From: Mucilaginibacter paludis DSM 18603
GTDB lineage: Bacteria > Bacteroidota > Bacteroidia > Sphingobacteriales > Sphingobacteriaceae
DNA length: 64,000 nucleotides
Reading direction: 5' to 3'
Assembly: GCF_000166195.2 (NCBI RefSeq)
Contig: NZ_CM001403.1
Location: forward strand, 5,722,432 to 5,786,431
A program made the translations under genes and the position numbers. Under the pieces are notes generated by a model, which saw nothing but the letters and a program-made list of their open reading frames with translations, was not told the origin of the DNA and did no database searches. Below are positions 45,255 to 55,458 of this stretch, in pieces. The first letter of the stretch is position 1. Each line of letters opens with the position of its first letter.

Positions 45255-45458
45255 TTAAGCCAACTCTTCGCAATGATATCCTTGTTGTGTAATCAGGTTA
45301 GTGATATCGTTATGCGTTAAGTATTTTGATACCACACGTAGCACACAGTCTACATCATCCAGGTCAATATTCCATTGCAATACCAAAGGATGTTTATCTA
45401 AGGATTTTCTGATCTGCAATTTATCGGCTTTTGTTTTAACATCGGTTTTAAAAATCAA
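45255..45458 (-). CDS. Small HMA-like fold protein without metal-binding cysteines
   Basis: About 67 residues if translation starts at a TTG at 45458 preceded by AGGAGG. The ORF runs further up to an ATG at 45566, but those 36 residues look unlike coding sequence. The core IFKTDVKTKADKLQIRKSLD through LDDVDCVLRVV and LITQQGYHCEEL follows a beta-alpha-beta-beta-alpha-beta pattern. That is like heavy-metal-associated domains but without the CxxC pair. Similar small proteins are common in Bacteroidetes. The function is unknown. The gap 45459-45861 shows nothing else I can name. Confidence 0.6.
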   Translation of the reverse strand: MIFKTDVKTKADKLQIRKSLDKHPLVLQWNIDLDDVDCVLRVVSKYLTHNDITNLITQQGYHCEELA

Positions 45459-45861
45459 AACCTCCTGTATATTAACTTGAGTTGTATGCTCGGGAGTTTT
45501 TAAGTTTGGGCTTAAAATGCTAAAAGGGTACAAAGCGGGGAATAATAAACGAGGCTTTTCCATCATATTGATTTTGTTTACACAAATAAATCATACGCTC
45601 ATGACAACCCTATGTCAACAGTGTTTAAAAACCTGCACAAATATTTTATCGCGCAGCGTATCAACTGGCATCAATCTTATTAGAATCGAGTCGCTAAATA
45701 TAAAGCGCTTTCAGGACGATGGCAGTAGCTGCTACGTGAATTTTGTTGTATTGTATATTTACCTGAGCCTGTGCATAGTTGCCCGGCGGTGAATGATTTC
45801 TTAATGTAAAGTTAATATTGAGATTTTGATTACTAAACACCGCCTGCCGTATTTTGTAGTT

Positions 45862-46443
45862 ATGATTGATGTGGAGAATATGCCCCTTGTAGTGACGTTG
45901 GATAGGTTTGAAAGCATATTTAAAGATCACTACACTCCCTTGTTTCATTACGTTAACTCTATTGTAAGGGATGAGGATCAATCAAAGGATGTTATTTCTG
46001 ATCTGTTTTTAAATCTTTGGCAGCAACGCGAAAGCCTGCAGATCAATCATATCAAACCCTACCTTTTTCGTGCTGCTCGCAATGGCGCATTAAAGGCTGT
46101 TAGGGTGAAGAACCAAACCATTCAGATCCCCGACGATCTTTTTAATACCCCCACCGATTCTTACAACCCCTTTGAATGGTTTGCCGCAAAGCAATCTACC
46201 AAAATTGTGGAGGCGCTGATCAATAAACTATCAGCTAAACGTAAGGAGATGCTTGAGCTGCGATTAATAGGGCTAAAAAATCACGAAATTGCCAAAGTAC
46301 TGGAAGTACCCGAAAAAACCGTGGAATATAACATGCGCGAAGCCATTGAGCAGTTAACGCATGCAGTTAACCACAGTAACTTAGATAAAGCTACCATCGC
46401 CGGCGGTTTACTATTGGTTACCATCATCTTCTCGTTAACATAG
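45862..46443 (+). CDS. ECF-type RNA polymerase sigma-70 factor
   Basis: About 193 residues from an ATG at 45862; a later ATG at 45880 or an upstream TTG at 45826 are alternatives. Region 2 is visible (FESIFKDHYTPLFHYVNSIV, DVISDLFLNLWQQRE), as is region 4 (LSAKRKEMLELRLIGLKNHE, then VPEKTVEYNMREAIEQL). It ends with one hydrophobic helix (ATIAGGLLLVTIIFSL), unusual for a soluble sigma factor and possibly a membrane tether. A terminator separates it from the FecR gene 153 nt downstream in the same orientation. Confidence 0.92.
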   Translation: MIDVENMPLVVTLDRFESIFKDHYTPLFHYVNSIVRDEDQSKDVISDLFLNLWQQRESLQINHIKPYLFRAARNGALKAVRVKNQTIQIPDDLFNTPTDSYNPFEWFAAKQSTKIVEALINKLSAKRKEMLELRLIGLKNHEIAKVLEVPEKTVEYNMREAIEQLTHAVNHSNLDKATIAGGLLLVTIIFSLT

Positions 46444-46474
46444 CCTTTTACCATTAATATTGATTTTAAAGCCC

Positions 46475-46502
46475 AAAAAGCAGGATTAATTCCTGCTTTT
46501 TT
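46475..46502 (+). terminator. Rho-independent terminator after the sigma factor
   Basis: AAAAAGCAGGA and TCCTGCTTTTTT with a short loop, 31 nt after the stop codon. It implies a separate promoter for FecR. Confidence 0.8.
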
Positions 46503-46596
46503 CATTTGGTATCTGTTAACAAAAAGTTAACGCATACTTAATCATTTCTTTTGGTGGAAAATCTGCTTTAGCGCTCTTTAAGTAAAATTAAACAGC

Positions 46597-47565
46597 GTGA
46601 ACTGGGAGATACTATTAAAATACATTAACAAAGAAGAGAGCGATGCCGAGGACAGGCAGGTAGAAGAATGGCTGAACGAACAAAAGGAAAACAGCCATGT
46701 ATTGGAATACCTGCAAAAGCGAAAACAGCAACTGCAACAGCCATTAAAGCAAAGTGATATCCACCAGCAATGGGTAATTCTGCTCGATCGTATTTTCGAA
46801 TCAAAACCGGAGGAAGAGCAGAGCCGCCCTTTTAAATTATACAGCTTAATTGGTATTGCCGCCAGTATATTATTGGTGAGCGTGTTAGGTTGGTTTTACC
46901 TTCAACAAGGTAAAAGTAGCGCTGATAAGCAAATATTTACCTTGCAAACTCCGGCTAACAGCCGTGGTAGGCTTACCCTGCCTGATGGTACCCTGGTGTA
47001 TATGGGCCCAGCCTCAAAAATTACTTACGACGGTGCTTTCGGCTCAGATAAACGGGTATTGCATTTATCGGGCGAAGCTTTTTTTGATGTAAAGCATATT
47101 GCAAAAAAGCCTTTTGTTATTTACACCGAAAACCAGCTGGCTGTAACCGTACTGGGAACATCGTTTAATGTTTACTCGCATAAAAATCACAATATCGAGG
47201 TTAAGGTAGCAACCGGGTTAGTTGGCATAACTGCTAATCATCAAACTAAATTTTTAAGGGCTGGCGAACAGCTCAATTACCAGGCCGGTAACGGCCGCAT
47301 GGTTACCGCCGCAGTTGATTATAAAGACGCCGCCGCCCTGCAAAACGAAACCCTGTTTTTTAAGAATGATGGCGCGGTCGGCATAGCCGCAAAGTTGAGC
47401 CGCTGGTATAATATTGATGTTGAAGTTTTGCCTTCGGCCGCCAGGCATCCCCGCTTTAGCGGCGAGATGAAAGATACCGGAATTAATAACCTGATGAAGG
47501 GTTTATGCTATGCAACCGGCCTGCAATATCGTTACAAAGATCCCCACACCATACTATTATTTTAA
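46597..47565 (+). CDS. FecR family anti-sigma factor
   Basis: A 322-residue protein with a GTG start. The N-terminal cytoplasmic part (NWEILLKYINKEESDAEDRQ) precedes a membrane segment (about residues 82-103, LYSLIGIAASILLVSVLGWF). The FecR domain follows (LTLPDGTLVYMGPASKITYD, LSGEAFFDVKHIAKKPFVIY, VLGTSFNVYSH). The C-terminal DUF4974 domain has ETLFFKNDGAVGIAAKLSRW. It probably holds the sigma factor at 45862 until signalled by the STN domain of the downstream SusC. That SusC gene starts 8 nt later and is frameshifted in its STN region. Confidence 0.93.
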   Translation: MNWEILLKYINKEESDAEDRQVEEWLNEQKENSHVLEYLQKRKQQLQQPLKQSDIHQQWVILLDRIFESKPEEEQSRPFKLYSLIGIAASILLVSVLGWFYLQQGKSSADKQIFTLQTPANSRGRLTLPDGTLVYMGPASKITYDGAFGSDKRVLHLSGEAFFDVKHIAKKPFVIYTENQLAVTVLGTSFNVYSHKNHNIEVKVATGLVGITANHQTKFLRAGEQLNYQAGNGRMVTAAVDYKDAAALQNETLFFKNDGAVGIAAKLSRWYNIDVEVLPSAARHPRFSGEMKDTGINNLMKGLCYATGLQYRYKDPHTILLF

Positions 47566-47573
47566 ACACCAAT

Positions 47574-50500
47574 ATGAAATACACCAGACTTTTACTTTAT
47601 TCAAAAGCCTTGTTTCTTTTTTTGCTGATGATCTTATTATCGGCGCGGCTCAGGGCGCAAGGTAGCAATCAGCTTAATTTTAATAAAAAGCAATTAAGCC
47701 TGCAGTTAATAGTTGACAAGCTGAAAAGCAGTTACAAGGTAGCATTTGATGCCGATGTAAATATGGCCAAAACCATAACCTGCCTTCAGAAACCATCACG
47801 TTTGATCAGTTAGCATCGGCATTGCAGCAGCAGGCCGGCATAGGTATTAAAAATATCAATGGTAACCTGGTTATCAAAAAGTTGCAGGTTTTAACTATCG
47901 GCGGAACGGTTACATCCGCAGACGACCAATTACCTTTAACGGGCATAACCATTACCGATAACGGTAAAAAGTTTTTAGGTACCACAGATGTTAAGGGTAA
48001 GTTTTTGATACAGGTACCGGCGGGCTCGGTTGCTAGTTTTTCCATGATAGGGTATGATACCCAGAAAAAAACTTTCGATAAAAACGAAACCGCCATCAGT
48101 ATTGTACTCAAGCCATCCAATACCGCCCTTAACGAAGTAGTTGTAACGGCTTTAGGTATCAAGCGCGAAGAAAAAGCGCTGGGATACGCAGCTACAGTAG
48201 TAAAGGGTGAGCAAATAGCCGAAACCATGCCCAGCAACTGGACGGAAGCACTGGAAGGCAAGGTTGCAGGTTTGAACCTGGTACGCTCAAACGGTGGGCC
48301 TACCGGATCGAACAAAATTATTTTGCGCGGCGAAAATAACCTGACCGGCGATAATGAAGCGCTAATAGTAGTTGACGGTGTTGTAATTAACAACGGAAGC
48401 GGAAAGCGTACCGGTATCAGCGGCGAAACCGTATATGGCACCGGCAGCGATAACATGCCTGCCGATTATGGGAGCAGCATCAACGATATTAACCCTGAAG
48501 ATATTGAAAGCATCACGGTGCTTAAAGGCCCTGGCGCGGCTGCATTATACGGCCAGCGCGGTGCCAACGGTGCGGTAATTATCACCACCAAATCGGGCAC
48601 GGCTAAAAAGAAAGGCATCGGCATCACCATTAACTCTAACGCGAGCGTGGAGCAGGTTAACCGCTGGCCCGATTTTCAATACGAATATGGGCAGGGCACC
48701 GGCGGCGCCAATTATTACTCTTACGGTACCGGCCCTGATGGCGCAAGTACCAGCGGAACAAGCTCGGCTTATGGGCCCAAGTTTGATGGCCAGATGTTTT
48801 ATCAGTTCGACCCGGTAACCCAAACCCGTTCAACAACGAGAACCCCCTGGGTGGCCTATCCTGATAAAATTCACGAATTTTTTAATACCGGTAATACACG
48901 CACCAACTCTATCAGTGTTGATGGCGGGTCGGATAAAACAACCGCCCGGTTTTCGGCTACCAATGTTGCCAATAACTGGATTGTACCCAACACCGGGTAC
49001 GGGCGTAATTCCGTTGCCTTGTCAGTCAATTCAAAAATCAATGATAAGCTTACGGTTAGCTCTAAAATAAACTATCAAAACAAATTCAGCGATAATTTGC
49101 CCGGTGCAGGTTATGGTAATCAGTCGTTAATGTATTGGTTTATTTTCTGGCAGCCAAGTGCTGATCTGGACTGGTTGAAAAATTACTGGCAAAACGGACA
49201 AACACAACGCAAGATTGAATATCCTTTCAGCTCTTTTCCGGAAAATCCGTATGCCATTTCGTACGAGTTTCTTAATAAATCAAACCGTAATGCAGTTACG
49301 GGTAATGTTCAGGCAACTTACAGCATCACCAAAGAACTGAGTTTACAGTTAAGAACATCGTTGGATATGGGTTACGAACACCGTGAGCAGGATCGCCCTT
49401 TTGATGCCGGTACCAAATACCCTAAAGGATCGTTCCGTACACAAAATATTTACTCGCAGGAAGCCAGTGCCGACTTTTTGCTCAGGTATAATAAAAAGTT
49501 TAAAGATGTGGGCGTAACCGCCACAGCCGGCGGGAGCATGTTGAAAAACACCTTCAGGGAAGATGAAAACAGAGCCGACTCGTTAATTTATCCCGGCATC
49601 TATACTGTGGCTAACGCGGCAGGTGTACTGGTGGCAGTACCTTATAGCAGCCAATACGCCATTAACAGCTTTTACGGGTTATTATCTACCAGTTACAAAA
49701 ATTATCTGTACTTAGATTTTACCGGTCGCCAGGATTGGAACAGCGTACTGGCTACACCCGAGCGGACCGATAAGGTAGGTTTCTTTTACCCATCGGCAAG
49801 TGCCAGTTTTATACTTTCGGACGCCTTTAAATTGCCAAAGCAAATTAACTACGCCAAGGTGCGGTTTTCGGCATCAAGCGTAGGTAGTGGCGGAATAACA
49901 CCATACCGTACTTCTTTCACGTACGATAAAGCGGGTAGCACCTATACGGGCGGTTTGCAATACCCTACAACCTTATCGGATGTTAACTTGGAGCCGCTCC
50001 GAACCGTCACCTACGAGCTGGGTAGCGAGGCGCGTTTATTGAATAACCGCTTAGGATTTGATCTTGCAGTTTACACTGGGGATACCAAAAATCAAATTCT
50101 TAATCGTATTGTAGATAACTCTTCGGGTGTTGGAAAAGCTGTTGTTAACGTAGGCGAAGTAGCTAACAAAGGCATTGAGCTATCGATAAACGGCAGCCCC
50201 ATCAGTACCAAAAAGTTTACCTGGATGGTTAACTATACCTTCTCGGCCAACCGCAATAAAATCTTAAAACTGTCAGACAGTACATTTGTGCTGCAAACCG
50301 GCCCCGTGGCGCAAGGGCAATTGGTGGCCAAGGTTGGCGGCAGCATGGGCGATTTATACGGTACCGGTTACCTGCGGTCGCCGGATGGGCAGGTGGTATT
50401 CAATGCCGATCCCAACGTTCAGGCCGTCGGTACAGCGCTAACAACGTCTACCCCGGTGTATTTAGGCAATACCCAGCCCAAATGGAAAATGGGTATCAGC

Positions 50501-51013
50501 AACGATTTCAGGTACAAACAATTCCACTTCAATATTTTATTCGATGCCCAATATGGCGCAGTAGCTTATTCGCTAACGGCTTATAAACTGGCTGAGCAGG
50601 GCAAAACAACCAATACCTTGCCTGGCCGGTACAGCGGTATCATCGGGAATGGCGTAGTAAAAAATGCTGACGGAAGTTATCGCAAAAACGATATTGTAGC
50701 TACCGATATCGATCAGTATTACCAGCACGCCTACGGGTCGTACAATGCCGAAGGGGCCACTTACAGCACCAACTTTATTAAGTTGCGCGAGGCCAGGCTT
50801 GATTATACGCTGCCCATAAAATTGACTACCCGCTTGGGCTTGCAACGCGCTACCGTAGGGGTATACGGTCGCGATTTATTTATCTGGACCAAATGGCCAG
50901 GATTCGACCCCGAATTTGGTACCCTTAACGGATCGGATATTACCCAAGGCTTTGAAGTAGGGCAGTTTCCATCTACCAGGACATTGGGCGCTAACCTGAT
51001 TATTACATTCTAA
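47574..51013 (+). pseudogene. SusC/RagA TonB-linked transporter, frameshifted in the STN domain
   Basis: The signal peptide (FLFLLMILLSARLRAQ) and first half of the STN domain (LNFNKKQLSLQLIVDKLKSS, YKVAFDADVNMAKTIT) are read from 47574, then a stop appears at 47811. The second half (ETITFDQLASALQQQAGIGI and onward) continues in another frame to 51013. Restoring one C in the ACC-TGCC run near 47779-47781 gives TITLPSETITFDQL and one unbroken protein of about 1145 residues. The carboxypeptidase-like domain, plug (VLKGPGAAALYGQRGANGAV) and barrel are intact. This is a real mutation, a phase-variable site or a sequencing error. Confidence 0.85.
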
Positions 51014-51027
51014 TCCAAACGATAGCA

Positions 51028-52560
51028 ATGAAAAAGAATATCTATAAAATTGTTTGTACCATTATGCTGCTTGCATCGGTACAGCCATCCTGCAAAAAAA
51101 ACTTCCAGGAAATCAATACTAACCCCAATACCTCGCCCGATGCCTTGCCCCAGCAATTGCTGGCACCTGCATTGGTTAATACGGTAACCGTTAATATGCT
51201 GCGCGCACGTACCATTAGTAACGAGTTAATGCAAACTACCGTGAGCCAAACCGATGGCGAAGGCGCGGTGTTCAGGTATGATATCAGGCCTAACCAGGCA
51301 GATTATACATGGAACAACTGGTACCAGCAGTTGAGCAACTTTAAAGACATTTATACCATAGCCAACCAGCCGGTAAATTTCAGTAAAGGCTATCAGGGTA
51401 TCTCGTTAATATGCCAGTCGTGGGTGTATTCTTTAATCACAGATACTTATGGTGATGTACCTTATTTTCAGTCCAACAAAGCCCGGGACGGTGTTTTTGA
51501 GCCCGCGTTTGACAGGCAGAAGGATATTTACCTGGATATATTTAAGCAACTGGAGGCGGCCAATACACTGCTTACCGGTGCGGCAAACGTGGTTGCTTCC
51601 AGCGACCCGGTATTTAACGGCAATGCTGCCCAGTGGCGCAAATTTGGCAACTCTTTATATTTAAGATTATTGATGCGCTTATCTGGCAAGGCCGAAGTAT
51701 CTGCCGATGTGATTGCCAAAATTAAGGATATGATAGATGTTAACGCGGCTAACTACCCCATCATGACGAGCAATACCGATGCCGCCGTTTTGCGCTGGAC
51801 AGGTACCGGTTACCTTACATCGCCTTTTATCAATAACGTAAGGGAGCAGGATTGGAGGGCACCCGCCATGGCCTCGTTTTTTATAGATAACTTAACCAAG
51901 TGGACCGATCCGCGTTTATACACGCAGTTTAACGGCGCTGCGGGTGGGGTATGGTCAATAGCCACGGTAAGCGGTAGTTTTGTTGGAGTGCCAAGCGGTT
52001 ACGCCGCGGGTACATCGCCCACTACCAAATCTTACTTCTACTCAACCGCTAACGGGCCGGGCGGCAAAAGTTATGAGAGCGAGCCTTTATCGGGCAATAT
52101 TATGAACTATGCCGAACTGCAGTTTTTACTGGCCGAAGCAGCCGCTAAAGGGTATATAAGCACAGGCACCGCGCAGCAATATTACGATAACGGCGTGCAA
52201 AACGCCATTACCTTTTGGCTGCCCACTTATTTTACCGCGCCGGTAACCCTGGCTTCTTACGAAACCGCTGCCGATATCGCCTGGAACGATTCCCTTCCGC
52301 TTGATACTAAAATGGAAATGATCCATGTACAGAAATACTATGCCATGTTCTGGACCGATTTTCAGCAATGGTTTGAGTACCGCCGCACGGGCCACCCGGT
52401 ATTGCCTAAGGGGCCTGGTTTAATTAATGGCGGTGTAATGCCGGCACGCTTAAACTACCCGGTTTATGTACAATCGGCCAACCCAACCAATTATAAGGCG
52501 GCAGTTGCCATCCAGGGGGCGGATGTTATCAGTACACAGGTTTGGTGGCAAAGGCCTTAA
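51028..52560 (+). CDS. SusD-like outer membrane lipoprotein (SusD/RagB superfamily)
   Basis: A 510-residue lipoprotein 14 nt after SusC. The signal peptide ends in a lipobox-like VQPSCKK (Cys22). It resembles the SusD_2-type subgroup (INTNPNTSPDALPQQLLAPA at the N-terminus, SNELMQTTVSQTDGEG, SWVYSLITDTYGDVPYFQ). The C-terminal FWTDFQQWFEYRRTGHPVLP is characteristic. It captures the substrate for the paired transporter. Its neighbours encode DUF5689 and phosphoesterases rather than glycosidases. Confidence 0.93.
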   Translation: MKKNIYKIVCTIMLLASVQPSCKKNFQEINTNPNTSPDALPQQLLAPALVNTVTVNMLRARTISNELMQTTVSQTDGEGAVFRYDIRPNQADYTWNNWYQQLSNFKDIYTIANQPVNFSKGYQGISLICQSWVYSLITDTYGDVPYFQSNKARDGVFEPAFDRQKDIYLDIFKQLEAANTLLTGAANVVASSDPVFNGNAAQWRKFGNSLYLRLLMRLSGKAEVSADVIAKIKDMIDVNAANYPIMTSNTDAAVLRWTGTGYLTSPFINNVREQDWRAPAMASFFIDNLTKWTDPRLYTQFNGAAGGVWSIATVSGSFVGVPSGYAAGTSPTTKSYFYSTANGPGGKSYESEPLSGNIMNYAELQFLLAEAAAKGYISTGTAQQYYDNGVQNAITFWLPTYFTAPVTLASYETAADIAWNDSLPLDTKMEMIHVQKYYAMFWTDFQQWFEYRRTGHPVLPKGPGLINGGVMPARLNYPVYVQSANPTNYKAAVAIQGADVISTQVWWQRP

Positions 52561-52602
52561 TCGCTTAATGGTGTAATAATGATCATGATAAGATTTAAAA
52601 AA

Positions 52603-54177
52603 ATGAAAAAGATAATATTTTACGCGTTTATGCTGCTTGCCCCGGCCGCCGTATGGACGGGATGCCAGAAGGGGAATAATTACCCGGGCGGGCAAATTAG
52701 CCCTGTGATGCCTATTATGGATGTTAAAAGTATTTATAAGGGCACCGACGTTACGCTTGATACCAAAAACATGGCCGGCTCGCACCAGGTGTCGGGTATC
52801 GTTATCTCCGATTTTTCGGCCGGTAACATGCCTGCCTGGTTATTGGTATTGCAGGATCACCGCCGTTTATCAAAATATCAGGGTATCGCCATATCGCTCG
52901 GCACCGAAGCGGCCAAATACACTTCCGGAGATTCGGTAACCATTGAAGTTGCCGGTGGCGTTTTAAAAAGAATGAACGGTATATTGCAGATCACCAATTT
53001 GCCGGCGGGCTCCGTTACAAAAATTGCAAGTGGAAGAGCTGCAGGCATCACCCAGGCTACAACAACTGCGGTGCTGAAAGATCCTGCCTTCTACGAGAGT
53101 ACGCTGGTAGCTATCGTAAAAGGTAGTTTTGATCCGCTCCCCGTAGCTACCGATCAATTTTCGGGCGATAAAGTTCTTACCGATGGGTATGATAATCTAA
53201 CGTTTCATACCGAAGCCACCGCCACTTTTGCCAGTAACGTGCCACCAATTAACGCCAATTATTACGCTATAGTTTTTAATACTGTAGGTGCCAATGGCTC
53301 GCTAACCCCACAGTTGCGGGTACGCACCCTGGCTGATATTAATGTATTGGGCTCGTCTATCGCCCCCCTTATTGTGAGTGGCTTTATTAATGATGTTTCG
53401 GGGACCGATGGTAATTACGAGTATATCCAATTGCTGGCCACCCGTGATATCAATTTTGCCGAAACACCTTTTGCCGTAGTAGTTTGCAATAACGCGGGTG
53501 CCTCAACTCCGGTTGGTTTCCCAACTAACGGATGGGCTACCGGCGGCGGATCTGTTACCCCGGCAACTACCTTTAAGACTTTTAAATTTAACCTGACCAG
53601 CGGTACGGCTAAAAAGGGAACTTTTGTTTATGTTGGCGGCGCCGCTAAAACCATTAACGGGCCCAGTTCAACAAGTATAGCATCATCCAACTGGATCAGG
53701 TCGTTTAACTATACCACACAGGATGGTGATGGCTTTGGTACCCGTAATGGCGGCTTTTTTGCCAATAGCGGCAACGCGTTCGGTATGGCTGTATTTAGCG
53801 GCACCAACGTAACCAAAGATACCGAGCCCATTGATGTGTTGTTTGTATCTACAGGCGGCTCACTTTATTCGGCAGGACCACCGGTTGTAGGCTACAAAAT
53901 TACCACTACCGATTTTTATGATACCGTAAACCCCATCACGCTGCAATCGCAGCCGTATTACAGGCAGGGATCAAACACCGTGGCCCTTTCGTATACTACG
54001 CCTGCTGATGCCGGTTTCTTTTATAAGCTGGGCGGGGTATACAACGCGCGTTTAGGCAAATGGATAAAAGCCCGTAGCCAGCAAACCATCATTTTAACTA
54101 AAACCTCAACCCTTACCGAAATTGAGGGCGAGTTTCCGGCAGGTTCGGGCATTGTGCCGACGGCCCTTAAGGATTAA
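52603..54177 (+). CDS. DUF5689 domain lipoprotein
   Basis: A 524-residue protein; the Met at 52603 begins a lipoprotein signal peptide (KKIIFYAFMLLAPAAVWTGC). The N-terminal half has the DUF5689 pattern (SGIVISDFSAGNMPAWLLVL, DSVTIEVAGGVLKRMNGILQ), an OB-like fold often attached to SusD-linked surface proteins. The C-terminal half is beta-rich and Ser/Thr/Gly-rich. A surface-exposed accessory substrate-binding role in the SusCD complex is inferred. Last gene before a hairpin-rich spacer, so probably the last gene of the FecR-SusC-SusD operon. Confidence 0.85.
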   Translation: MKKIIFYAFMLLAPAAVWTGCQKGNNYPGGQISPVMPIMDVKSIYKGTDVTLDTKNMAGSHQVSGIVISDFSAGNMPAWLLVLQDHRRLSKYQGIAISLGTEAAKYTSGDSVTIEVAGGVLKRMNGILQITNLPAGSVTKIASGRAAGITQATTTAVLKDPAFYESTLVAIVKGSFDPLPVATDQFSGDKVLTDGYDNLTFHTEATATFASNVPPINANYYAIVFNTVGANGSLTPQLRVRTLADINVLGSSIAPLIVSGFINDVSGTDGNYEYIQLLATRDINFAETPFAVVVCNNAGASTPVGFPTNGWATGGGSVTPATTFKTFKFNLTSGTAKKGTFVYVGGAAKTINGPSSTSIASSNWIRSFNYTTQDGDGFGTRNGGFFANSGNAFGMAVFSGTNVTKDTEPIDVLFVSTGGSLYSAGPPVVGYKITTTDFYDTVNPITLQSQPYYRQGSNTVALSYTTPADAGFFYKLGGVYNARLGKWIKARSQQTIILTKTSTLTEIEGEFPAGSGIVPTALKD

Positions 54178-54579
54178 AGATGGGTAAGGTGCTTATTATT
54201 AATGGAATATGTAAAAAAAAGCGGCGGCCCGCGCGATTCCTCTCTCGAGAGGGGCGGAGGGGTGTGTACTAAGCAAGCGATAAGCAAAGCAGCAAAGTTC
54301 GTCGCGCGGCCAAACACACCCCCTGCCATCGCACACGGCCCAACCCGCCCCCTCTCAAGAGGGGAGCCTTGAAAAAAGCGGCGGCCTCTATTGGGAGGCG
54401 CGGAGGTGTGTGCTATGCGAGCGATTGTAAAGCTGATAAGCGACCCCATTAGTTAACTAAACAACGATTACACTTAAGTATAAGCTGTATTGTAACTTTA
54501 TAAATATTAAGCCATTAAAAACAGGTAACGCGCGATAGCGTGTTACCTGTTAATTGTATGATTTACCCATCATTATGCC
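54178..54579. repeat. GC-rich palindromic repeats and hairpin before the beta-barrel gene
   Basis: CCTCTCGAGAGGGGCGGAGG and CCCCCTCTCAAGAGGGGAGC form inverted copies, with two GCGGCGGCC-led direct copies near 54223 and 54379. An AACAGGTAAC / GTTACCTGTT hairpin at about 54522-54552 lies 30-60 nt before the next gene. No coding capacity. Confidence 0.65.
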
Positions 54580-55419
54580 ATGAAAAAGTTTTTCTGTATC
54601 GTATTATTATCGGCGGCGGTTAGTATGGCCGCTATGGCCCAAAACCAGGCAATAATTAAACCGGGCCTGGCAACGCAAGCCCTGCCGCAGCCATTTTTAT
54701 TTTCGGTAAATACATTAACCGCAAGTTCGCCGGCCTGGGCCCTCCATTATTCGGGCAGTTATGGCGAACGCACCTCAGGGCCATTTGGCTATGATGGCGT
54801 GGATCAGCAATTTGCTGTTAAAGGGTATCTGGGTAACCGTTTTACGCTGTATGCCAACGCGGCCTTAGGTTTTGCACGCAATGGCAGTGTCAATTCTTCC
54901 CAACAAGCCGAGGTAATCCGCGATTTTATTGGCGGCCAACAGGCAACAGGCCCGCGTTTTGGTTTGGGTTTTGGCGTTAACCGCGATTTTACCAATGTAG
55001 CGGCTATTTTTAGCCGGGTAACTGCCTATTTTGAAGCCGCCTCCTGGCGTATTGGCGGTAACCTCCGTTTCGAGAAAGCCTTTAGCAGCAGCCGTGATGA
55101 TATTGATTTGATCACCAGTCTGGGTTTTCACCACCGCATAGCCGGTAATTTATACGCAGGTATTGAAGCGGTAGGAGAGGACCTGGAAGGCTTTTGGGAC
55201 AAGGAGGAGGCCGAGGGCGGCGCCAAACTTTTACTTGGCCCCTCTGTAAGTATGGCCCCGGCTAATTCAAGGTTTTCGTTTACTGTTAGCGGCGGCCCGG
55301 TATTTTATGCAACCCATAGCCAGGTAATGGCATCAGAAGCGATAAGAGACATTGGCACCATAGGCACGCAAAACGGTTATACCATACGCGCAATGTTAAC
55401 ATTCAGTTTACCCCGGTAA
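54580..55419 (+). CDS. Predicted outer membrane beta-barrel protein
   Basis: A 279-residue exported protein with signal peptide (KKFFCIVLLSAAVSMAAMAQ). Most of it is made of alternating hydrophobic and polar strands with terminal aromatic residues (FTLYANAALGFARNGSVN, ARNG/TGPRFGLGFGVN patterns, WRIGGNLRFEKAFSSS). It ends in YTIRAMLTFSLPR, a barrel-like C-terminal Phe strand. I do not recognise a named family. The size fits a 10-12-strand barrel. It sits between the SusCD operon and three exported phosphoesterases and may share their regulation. Confidence 0.75.
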   Translation: MKKFFCIVLLSAAVSMAAMAQNQAIIKPGLATQALPQPFLFSVNTLTASSPAWALHYSGSYGERTSGPFGYDGVDQQFAVKGYLGNRFTLYANAALGFARNGSVNSSQQAEVIRDFIGGQQATGPRFGLGFGVNRDFTNVAAIFSRVTAYFEAASWRIGGNLRFEKAFSSSRDDIDLITSLGFHHRIAGNLYAGIEAVGEDLEGFWDKEEAEGGAKLLLGPSVSMAPANSRFSFTVSGGPVFYATHSQVMASEAIRDIGTIGTQNGYTIRAMLTFSLPR

Positions 55420-55458
55420 TTTATTTTTGCAGATCAATCAACAATATTAACTTTTAAT

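Noticed and set aside
45694..45981. 95-codon minus-strand ORF over the sigma factor 5' end
   Set aside because: Antisense shadow overlapping region 2 of a clear sigma factor.
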